From Mikania micrantha (taxonomy: Eukaryota > Streptophyta > Magnoliopsida > Asterales > Asteraceae), in contig CM018697.1 in assembly GCA_009363875.1 (NCBI GenBank), forward strand, positions 47,695,484 through 47,759,483: a stretch of 64,000 bases of DNA. Direction: 5' to 3'. Positions within the stretch are counted from its first letter, which is position 1. Every line of letters begins with the position of its first letter. Under the pieces are notes generated by a model. The model did no database searches. It saw nothing but the letters and a program-made list of their open reading frames with translations, and was not told the DNA's origin. Made by a program: the position numbers and the translations under genes. Shown one piece after another: positions 1 through 9,600 of the stretch.

Positions 1-119
1 TGTATGTGAACTTGATAACCATTGATTAACATGTATTGTGAAAAGATGTTCAATTGTTTTAAATCTTTGTGATTGTGATTTGGCCTCATAATTAGGTTAA
101 GTTATAACTTAACTCAATT

Positions 120-540
120 AAGATCAAATCACAATTTACCTTGCGTTGTGGGCCACACTATGGGCCTTAAGCCCATAAACTATAATAGGCTTAAATAGAG
201 GTCCATGTGCCTCTTAGGTTAACAAGTGCCAATTGGATGTAATATTGGGCCAATTGAATGTGGTGTTGGCCCAACAACATGTATATAGGCCTTGTAACAC
301 ACCAAAGATAATATCACACCAATTAGAATCATAGTGGGCCGAATGGGATTGGATTGAGCCTAAAGGATTTGAGTTGGGCCAAACAATATATATGTAGGTC
401 ATGTAAGTTTCCAAGGCAATATTGGACCAACTTAAGATCATAATGGGCCAAAGCTATCACCATTGGGCTTTGTTGAACCTATGGGCCGATTACTTAATAG
501 GATTTGGGCTGAATAGAATTGGGTTGGGCCGAAAGGGTTA
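120..540. repeat. TGGGCC motif cluster
   Basis: About ten TGGGCC or GGGCCA motifs occur in 420 bp, spaced irregularly. TGGGCY is the known 'site II' motif bound by plant TCP factors; its use here is inference. A similar cluster lies in the Gypsy-2 LTR at 42100-42325. Confidence 0.6.
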
Positions 541-584
541 GGGGCTGCAACCTTAGGCAGCGAACCTTTTAGGTTCAAAGGCCT

Positions 585-1065
585 AGGTTCGCCGATCATG
601 AGGACACCTACAAGGTTTGGCCAAGATACCCAACATGGTTCGTCTGGGTTCGCGTAGGTGGGGTTCGCTGCATGGCCTCAACATGGTTCGTCTATGGTGG
701 CCGAAGGTTTGTGGTTCTTGAATGTAAATAGTTCGCAAGGGTTCGTGAAGTCCTACTGCACGAGGGTTCGTCACCATGCACAGTTAGGGAAAACCTCTAA
801 GGTTCGGCTGGTAACTCAACGAACCCTGAAATGGTTCGGCCATGTGCTGGACAACAAATAGGTTCGTTAGAGTTCATTCATGCATGAAGGTTCATGAAGC
901 TGGTTATGGTTCGGTGATGACTCGGGAAGGTTCGTGATATGCTTGATGATTCAGAACAGGTTCGTGAGATCCCCCTAAGGGTTCGGCTGAAGGTCGACAA
1001 ACCAGACAGTCTAGTGAACACCCCTTAGGGTTCGGCTAAGTGCTGATGAGGGTTCGTCCATGAAC
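585..1065 (+). repeat. GGTTCG motif array
   Basis: I count about 16 GGTTCG hexamers in 480 bp, most extended as GGTTCGTC, GGTTCGGCT or GGTTCGTGA. Spacing is irregular, so this is not a simple tandem repeat. The same motif is arrayed in the Copia-1 and Copia-2 LTRs, leaders and pol-to-3'-ORF spacers. Confidence 0.7.
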
Positions 1066-1481
1066 CTTCGAACGAACCTGTAACTTCTATCATCATCATC
1101 CTCGAAAAACAAATGGTTCCAGCTCTTTGTACACCATGTTAGTAACCCAGATCCACGTTCGAGTACTTGTGTTTCGAAACGAAAAGAAAATAGCGTGCTA
1201 AGGGTCGGGTTTCAAGCACATACGCACACAAAACCCTAAAATTCAGACTTTTCAAGCATCAGTACCTCAAGATTCTGTGGATAAACCTTCAGATCCCTTG
1301 TACTTCTGTGTAGAGGATGTCGAGAGCTACGCGTGGGCGCCAAGAACACCGAAATCCGTTGAGAAATGAAGGAGATACGCGCGTTTGAAGTCGGTTTTCT
1401 AGAGAGCGAGAGGGTAGACGGAAATCTTAGAGAGAGAAAGGGTTGGCTGATCATAAATGAAGGAAATGGCCTTCTTTAGGG

Positions 1482-1490
1482 CTTTTATAG
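1482..1490 (-). promoter_or_regulatory. Putative TATA box, minus strand
   Basis: The minus strand reads CTATAAAAG here. It is followed about 40-100 bp downstream (toward lower coordinates) by CT-rich leader sequence with CTCTCTCT runs, as expected for a plant pyrimidine-patch promoter. Confidence 0.5.
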
Positions 1491-1629
1491 CCCGTGTGGT
1501 ATTCGGGTACGTTTCGGTCGCTCGGTTCGCGTTTCCGGAACGTAACGATTATTTTACGCGGTTTTAAATAAAAGAGTTGCTAACTCAATAAAATGATGAG
1601 AAATTAAATGAAATGCGAGGTGAAGTATC

Positions 1630-3186
1630 TCTCAGAATGTGCTTAGTTACAATCAATTTACCATCAGCTAGCTCTACTGTATATTCAACATCTAAGGGTG
1701 TTGGGGTTATGGCAAGTATCTCACTAAAGTCCTTAGATATAAAGCTTTTCTCAGCTCCAGTATCAAACAATACAGTAGCATAGTTATCGTTTAAGAGATA
1801 CGTACCGGTTGCAAGGTTGGGATCCCTCCTGGCCTCCTTGGCCCCAATCACGAAGGCTCGTCCCCTCGCTCCATTGTTCCCGTTGTTGTTCGGTTGGTTG
1901 TTGTTCTTTTTCAGGTGCGGGCAATCCTTCTTGAAGTGCCCTGGTTTCCCACATTCGAAGCAACCCTTCGGTGCTTCAAGTTGTTGCTGTTGTTGTGGCT
2001 GCTGCGGGGTTTTTGTCATTAGTTCACCCCTGCAGTCTTTGGCTGCATGTCCCCCTTTTCCGCAGCGCTGACATTGGAAGCGGCCACATTGACCCGGTGC
2101 ATGATGGAAGTTGCACTTGTGGCATTTGGGGTGTTTTCCAGCATAACCTCCTTGATTCTGGGTGGTTGGAATGGGTGGGGCATAAGCTTGGGTTGATCCA
2201 AACTTACGTTGCTGTGGTGGTGGTTGGAGAGTGGTTGGTTTGTTCTGGGTGTCATCCCATTTTCGTTTGCCCTTGTCGTTGGTTGTGGTCACAGCACCAC
2301 GGGGTGGCAAGAGTCCTTGTGCAACCGCCGAGTCAGTGAGTTTGTGGGTAAGTCGTACGGCTTGTTGCATGGTAATGGGGTCAGCAGAGAGTACCATTCC
2401 CTGGATTTGAGGTGGCAATCCATCGATATATTTCTCTATGTGCTTGAAAGGTGGATTTGCCATCTCCGGGCACAGGTTTGCCAGTTCATAAGACCTGGCA
2501 GTGTAGGCCTCAACCTCGGAACCTATCATTTTGTGGTTCCAGAACTCCGTCTCAAGTTTCTGCACTTCACCGCGGGGACAGTATTCGCGGTTCAACATCT
2601 GCTTAAAATTTTCCCAAGGCAGAGCGTTGGCTGCATCAAGCCCTAGGTTTTGGACATTGGCGTTCCACCAAGTGAGGGCAGCTCCCTCGAACGTCCCTGC
2701 AGCGAACTTGACCCTGTCCTCGTTCCTGCAGTTGCTCATGGCGAAAGCTGATTCCGCCTTCTCGATCCATCGCAATAGTCCAACGGCTCCCTCAGTGCCG
2801 CTGAACGAGTGAGGTTTGCAGTCCAGAAACATCTTGAACGTGCAGAGAGGTGGGTTAGGATTTGCTCCTGGAATATGCAAAGAGTAGAGTTGGGTTAAGT
2901 ATCGAGTGAGTGTATTGAATTGGAAACAAGTGATTGTGATGCGAGGTGAATATGAAAAGGATTCATCACCTTGGTTCAGTAGGTTTTGGTTACGGGCAGC
3001 TTCCCGTGCAGCAAGTACCTCCTCAACCCGTTCGTTGATGAGGGCGTTCAACTCAGCTTGAGTCAAGTTGATGTTTCCACGTCCGCCCGCATTCCTGCGT
3101 CCTCCACGTCTTCCAGCCATGATCTTCATAGCGAGAATACGTGTTAGTGTTTGACTAATGACTAATGTAGTGTGTGTGGTAGGCAT
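1630..3186 (-). pseudogene. Truncated Gypsy-1 gag and protease start (second copy)
   Basis: This is the first part of a chromovirus polyprotein, capsid through the protease DTGA motif, read on the minus strand. It repeats 9786-11342 at a constant offset of 8,156 bp, and the translated products are the same up to residue about 519. Identity stops at about 1630, where unrelated DNA begins and the frame soon ends. It contains the gag core (TWW motif), three CCHC-type knuckles and the start of the protease; RT, RNase H and integrase are missing. With the LTR to its right it forms an internal-LTR-internal-LTR partial tandem. It is non-functional on its own. Confidence 0.9.
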
Positions 3187-3410
3187 TGTAAAGAAGTATG
3201 TAAAACTATCGGCTCTTGTCCGTCATGTGCAGTCACATACGGTGTTGATGGCGATATCATATAGTAAGTGTGTATACTAAGTGTGAGTGTAATCATGTAT
3301 ACCAGCATCACAATACTAAGCTCTATGTGTTGTGTGGAGACTAGTGGTTATAGACTAAGTTCACTAAATGCAAACCTAATTCGCAATAACCGGAGGCTCT
3401 GATACCAATC
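3187..3410 (-). other. Gypsy-1 leader and primer-binding site (left copy)
   Basis: The 5' leader of the truncated left internal copy. The sequence at 3396-3407 is the complement of TGGTATCAGAGC, the initiator tRNA-Met primer site, three bases inside the LTR edge. There is no separate gene. Confidence 0.85.
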
Positions 3411-6400
3411 TGTCGCACCCCGAGAAATCCCGTCCCTTCCGGGGCGCGAGCGGCGGCAGGTTGTCAGGATCGCAGTCTCCGGTCACACAACATGCGAGAC
3501 CTATATGTCTGATTTCTTACGTACATCCAATAATTTGGATAAAACAGTTTAGTAATATCAGAGTTGCGGAAATAAAGTACAAGTTAACAAGACAGTTTAA
3601 TCATTCATAGTTGCGGAAGCGATTTAAGCTGATTAACATTACATAACAACCAAATGGTAATAAATGTTTGATAAACTAAGACACTTAAATAGATGCATGC
3701 GACCCCGGCCTAGCATCCTATTCCTGGTGCGCGTGCCTTAGTTACCTGAGAAAACATGCGAGAAAAATGTCAACACAATGGTTGGTGAGAGCACAGGTTT
3801 GTAATCAGCAGTAAACATCGAAATGTTTAAAGTAAAGTTTGCAGGTCTATTTTTCAATACAATGCAATATCAATTGATAGCTAGTCAATATGTTTTATAT
3901 CATATGCGGGTTCGCAACCGAAGCTAACATGCTGCCTCCCGCCCTATCCATCCAAGATATGGCAAATGTTGTTTGGTCAATTATGCACTGTTCCGACCTC
4001 CAGTCGGGGTGGCCATACGGCTCGCAACAGTGGGGCTTGTCAGGCCCAAATAGTACTATTCAGAATTACCACGCTGAGCGCAACGCGCTATTAACGGTTC
4101 GAGGTGTGTTTAATGAGGACTTATCAGTTTGTGGATGAATACCACACATATGCATATATGATATTAGCATGTACAAAAATAACCAAAAGCGTGTAAGTTG
4201 TTCCAAAGTAGTTTGTATGCAATGTTTTCTCCCCCAAAGGTAGAAAATGTAAAAAGGGGCCGTGAACTCACCTTAGCGAAGTAAACAACGTAAGCGTAAG
4301 CTCCTGTGTAGTCAGGTAGTCAGTCACCGGCTACCTATATCGTATACTATACGTGAGTTCGTGTAAGTGATCGTGTTACGTGATCGATAACTCTCGGTCG
4401 ATCATGTCTGTCCGTGTCGGTCTACATTGACCGTGTTTGACCGTGTGTGTCAACGACCCGTTGGTGAACCTTGTGTTGGTTGTGTTTTGTGAAACATTCG
4501 TGTTAGTGCTCGTTGTGTGCAAAACACGTAAGTCGCGTCTATGGACAACTTACCATTTATAGTAAGTTTCCATTTACAGCAAGTTCACAAGCATATTGAT
4601 TTTAGAGTTCTAGCATGCTCATTGATCCTACGTGATCATGTTAACACATAGCACATCATCATACAAAGTTACATAAGTCGTTTACCACATGTTTGCACAT
4701 AAAAGTTTCCTAAAATGGAAAGTTTCCATTTGTAGTATTCGTGACAACGGAAACCATCTAACTTAGTATCTAATCATCATACTACAACATAATAAGTCAT
4801 CTAGCATGTTCGAATCACACATCATGTTCACAAATCGATTTTTGTAAAAATAAAGTTACTATAAATAGTAACTTTGTGGTTTTTGCATCAAGTGACCATC
4901 TTAATATTTCTAAACCAATTTTCATGTCACCAATCATCATAATAACCAATCTAACATCATTTAAACATGCAAACATGGTCCAATACATCATCTAGCAATA
5001 TTTTGACCCGAAAAGTTACTAAATATAGTAACTATGTCAAAATGACTATAAACATTATCAAAATCACATTCTAAGTGTTCAAATCATCATCTTAACATCC
5101 TAATAGCAATTCCTCATACATGCATGTTCATCATTCTCACTAAATCATCATCTTGTAACTCAAAAGTTACTAAAAATAGAAATAATCATAAATAAACCAT
5201 TTTAACATCATCTATTCATGAAATCATCATCCAATGTTATCAAGAAACATATCTATATACTCAAAATCACTCCAACCATCATGGATCATACATGCATGGC
5301 ATTATAATGTCATAAATCATCATTTCAAGCATATAGGTTCATACTCATCACTTTAGATCATCATAAAACTCAATCTAAACATCATAGATCATCAAGAAAT
5401 ACATTTATATCATCAAACCCAGATTCAAACCACAAGAAATTCGTGCATTGTGATGGGTGGGTGCTTGTATGTGAGTGGATCTTCATGCATGTGGGTTTTT
5501 ACCCATTGCATGTTCGATCTAACTATCAAGAAGCAAATAAAACTACCTTAGATGCTCTAGATCGCTGGAATGAAGTTGAATCAGGGATTTGGCAGCTCCA
5601 AGGGTGGCTGGAAATAAACTCTTAGTGGCTTCAAGTGGTGATGTGTTGATGGTGATGAGTTCCAAGCTTCCTTCTATACTCCAATGGCTTCCTAGGAGCT
5701 TCAAAGCTTCATCAATGGAGTTTTCTGGTGAAATGATGAAGAAACAGAGGTAGGAACTCGAGATGGAGGTGTTATGACCGAGAGAATAGGATTAGAATGA
5801 TTAAAGTGAGATAGGTTGAGTGTAAATCTTATTTTTGCGATCTGTGCATGTCAGGCGTAACGCCTGGCGTGGGTTAAAGATGTTAGGCGTTACGCGCGGA
5901 TGGATTTGTGTCCGGCTGAGTCCCTTGTCCCGCGCGCATCGCCTGAGATGGGTGTTTCGGGTCAGGCGTAGCGCCTGGCCCATATGTTAGGCCCACTAAG
6001 CCTGTTTTGTTGTTCTAGGCCCGTTCTCGCCCGTTTCTCGACTGTAGAACGTCGTTCGAGTGTCGTTTGGACTCTAATCGTCAATTATTAGCCATAATTG
6101 ACTTGTGAAGTGCTTCGGTGTTTAGTTGTTGTGATGTTCACTGACGTTCGTGAGACTCGTGTGTGTTTCGGTAATTCCTCGAATTATCGATGATTGTTTG
6201 TGTTCGTGTCTAACGAAGTGTTTGCACGCTTGATTAATCCTAATCAACGTGTGATGCACAATTCAATAATTCCCCGAATTATTGTTTTGCGTTAGTGTTG
6301 TGTTTGCCACACTTGGTTTCCAAAACCAATGTGCAATGTACGATTCGATAGCTCCACGGACTATCGTTTCGCAGTAGTTTGTGTTCAGCTCATCTAATTA

Positions 6401-6488
6401 AACATAATTAAATGAAATGCAAGAAGTATGAGTGTGAAATGTAAAGAATACAAGAGTTGCAATTTACCTGCAATTGCCGGGTGTCACA
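3411..6488 (-). repeat. Gypsy-1 3' LTR
   Basis: 3,078 bp with TG...CA ends in the minus orientation. U3 carries three CGCC/GGCG palindromes (5852-5866, 5884-5896, 5963-5977). An intron-like donor (4271) and acceptor (3746) lie in the transcribed part. Short ORFs here (for example 3890-4138 and 5443-5625) have no recognisable product. It doubles as the LTR next to the truncated left internal copy. Confidence 0.93.
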
Positions 6489-6628
6489 TCATCCCCTTGT
6501 TGAAAGAAATTTCGTCCCGAAATTTGATTGTTGTTGGTAGTGTTCGAGAAACAAGAGTGTTTGAGAAAATAAAAATTTTCTAGTTGTCACATCATCCCCT
6601 TGTTGAAAGGAATTTCGTCCCGAAATTT
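6489..6628 (-). promoter_or_regulatory. Duplicated polypurine tract and hairpin module of Gypsy-1
   Basis: Reading minus strand, the pol stop TAA (6629-6627) overlaps the hairpin AAATTTCGGGACGAAATTcc, followed by AACAAGGGGATGA and a LTR-tip-like TGTGACAAC. About 98 bp on, a second hairpin and AACAAGGGGATGA follow, then the true LTR start TGTGACACC at 6488. The outer tract should prime plus-strand synthesis. The inner one looks like a relic or duplicate of the same junction. Confidence 0.75.
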
Positions 6629-9600
6629 ATTCGTTGTTGTCGACGCTCGACGTTGTCTGTTTGAAGAGATGGGGATATTTGCGCATCATCTGATCTTCAC
6701 GTTCCCACGTGAATTCAGGTCCGCGTTTCGAGTTCCATCGAACCTTGACAATGGGTATCTTGCTCTGTTTGAGTTGTTTGACCTCACGGTCCATGATTTC
6801 TACCGGCTCTTCCACGAACCGTAGTTGTTCATCCACCTGGATCTCATCCAGTGGAACTATAAGTGTTTCATCTGATAAGCACTTTTTCAGGTTCGAAACA
6901 TGAAATACGTTGTGAACTCCATCGAGTTCGGTTGGTAAGTTGAGTTGGTATGCCACTGGACCAATCCTTTTCAGGATCTCGAAGGGTCCAATATACCGTG
7001 GGTTCAATTTGCCTCGTTTTCCAAAACGAATGACGCCTTTCCATGGTGAGACTTTCAGAAGGACTTTATCTCCTACTTGAAATTCCAGAGGTTTTCGGCG
7101 TTTGTCGGCATAGCTCTTTTGACGATCACGAGCTGCTGCCATGCGGTTTCTGATTTGCACGATTTTCTCGGTTGTTTCATGCACAAGTTCCGGGCCAGTG
7201 AGCTGACTGTCGCCCACTTCCGCCCAACAGATAGGTGATCGACATTTCCTGCCATAGAGTGCCTCAAAAGGCGCTGCTTTGATGCTTGTGTGGTAGCTGT
7301 TGTTGTAGGAAAATTCTACCAACGGCAGGTGAGTTTCCCAACTATTTCCAAAATCCACTACGCACGCTCGTAGCATATCTTCAAGAGTTTGTATCGTACG
7401 TTCACTCTGGCCATCAGTTTGTGGGTGGTATGCTGTACTCATATCCAACCGCGTGCCAAGTGACTTTTGCAATGATTTCCAGAAGTTAGAAGTGAATCTG
7501 GCGTCTCGATCTGAAATGATGGAGATTGGCACTCCATGTCGTGAGACCACTTCTTTGACATAGATTCTGGCTAGTTTTTCCATCTTGTCGTTCTCCTTGA
7601 TCGCGAGGAAATGTGCTGACTTAGTTAGTCGGTCCACAATCACCCATATTGTGTCACACCCACTTGGGGTACGGGGTAATTTGGTGATGAAATCCATGGA
7701 TATTTGTTCCCATTTCCACATGGGGATCTCAGGTTGTGTGAGTAATCCAGATGGTTTCTGGTACTCGATCTTGACTTTCGCACACGTCAAGCATTTGCCC
7801 ACGTAGGTGGCAATGTCGGCTTTCATATGTGGCCACCAGTAAAGTATCTTCAGATCATGATACATTTTATCAGATCCAGGGTGAATGGAATATCGGGATT
7901 TGTGAGCCTCGTCCATCACAAGGTCTCGTAGGTTTCCGTGGCGTGGAACCCAAACGCGTTCCATGAAATATTGTAAACCATCGTCCTTTGCTTTAAGGTG
8001 TTGCTCCATTCCCCTTAGTGATTCAGCCGCTAGATTTTCTGCCCTAAGTGCCTCCACTTGGGCAACGCGTATCTGCTCAGGAAGGTTGGGAAGGATGGTG
8101 AGTTGTAAAGCTCTTACCCTCTTGGGTTTCGATGTGTTTTTCCGGCTTAGGGCGTCGGCCACTACATTGGCCTTCCCCGGGTGATATTTGATAGCGCACT
8201 CATAGTCGTTTAAGAGCTCGAGCCAGCGACGCTGTCGCATGTTCAGTTCCTTCTGCTCGAATATGTGTTGGAGACTCTTGTGATCAGTGTATATCGTACA
8301 CTTGGTACCATACAGGTAGTGTCTCCAGATCTTAAGTGCAAATACCACGGCTCCAAGTTCTAAGTCGTGAGTGGTGTAGTTCTTCTCGTGTGCTTTCAGT
8401 TGTCGAGAAGCATATGCGATCACCTTCTCTCGCTGCATCAGCACGCATCCGAGCCCTTGTATCGAGGCATCGCAATATACTACAAAGTCTTCCGTCCCAT
8501 CGGGAAGGGATAGGATAGGTGCACTACAGAGCTTCTGCTTGAGAAGTTGGAATGCAGCTTCTTGTTTTTCAGTCCAGAGGTATTTCTTGTCCTTGTGGGT
8601 TAAGGCTGTGAGTGGTTGGGCTATCTTTGAAAATCCTTCGATAAATCGCCGATAATAGCCTGCCAAGCCTAGGAATTGTCGCACCTCAGTTGGGGTCTTT
8701 GGTGCTTCCCTGTTCTTGATTGCCTCTATCTTAGACTTATCCACATAAATCCCTTGTTCATTAACAACATGTCCCAAAAATTGGACTTCTCGGATCCAGA
8801 AGTCGCATTTTGAGAGTTTAGCGTACAGCTTCTCTTTTCGTAACAGTTCAAGAGTCAATTGAAGATGCTCTTTGTGTTCCTCCTGGGTTTTGGAATAAAT
8901 GAGAATATCATCTATGAAGACAATGACGAACTTGTCGAGGTATGGTTTGCACACTCTATTCATGAGGTCCATGAATACTGCAGGTGCGTTTGTCAGCCCA
9001 AACGGCATGACCAGAAACTCGTAATGACCATACCGAGTGCGAAAAGCAGTCTTAGGGATATCCTCTTCCTGAATCCTTAGCTGATGATACCCAGATCGCA
9101 GATCGATCTTGGAGTAGTAACTCGATCCTTGTAGTTGATCGAACAGATCGTCGATCCGAGGTAAGGGGTATCGGTTCTTGATTGTTACTTTGTTTAACTC
9201 CCGGTAGTCGATGCACATACGAAACGTGCCATCCTTTTTCTTCACGAATAAGACCGGAGCTCCCCAAGGTGAGAAGCTTGGTCTAATGAAACCCTTGTCC
9301 AGCAACTCCTGGAGTTGAGTGGACAGTTCCTGCATCTCCGAAGGTGCAAGTCGATATGGTGCTCGTGCGATAGGTGCTGCTCCCGGCACAAGGTCTATGC
9401 GGAACTCCACTTGTCGAGGTGGTGGAAGTCCTGGTAGATCCTTCGGGAAAACGTCGGGATATTCGCATACGACTGGGATGTCTTCTATCCTTTTCTCCTC
9501 TTCAGTCTTGTCAGTGATAAGCGCCAATATGGCAGTGTATCCTTTTCGTAAGCATTTGTGAGCTTTCATGCACGAGATGATGTTCAGAGGAGTGTCACTC

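Larger units (their letters stand above)
1..1629 (-). other. LTR-like noncoding remnant at left edge
   Basis: No coding region is visible. The segment holds a cluster of TGGGCC motifs (about 120-540), an array of GGTTCG motifs (about 585-1065), and a minus-strand TATA box (1483-1489) followed downstream by a CT-rich leader. This order resembles the promoter side of a Gypsy LTR read on the minus strand; the LTR at 24617-26893 has a similar CT-rich leader. I cannot identify either end of the parent element. The junction with Gypsy-1 sequence is near 1629/1630. It is not the Copia-1 sequence found on the other side of Gypsy-1, so the two flanks do not match. Confidence 0.5.

Noticed and set aside
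1236..1454. 72-codon minus-strand ORF in the left remnant
   Set aside because: Falls in a CT-rich promoter leader; no conserved product and low-complexity composition.
3890..4138. 82-codon ORF inside the Gypsy-1 LTR (repeated at 12046-12294)
   Set aside because: Lies in noncoding U5 sequence; no family resemblance, and the related LTR at 23600-23900 does not keep the frame.
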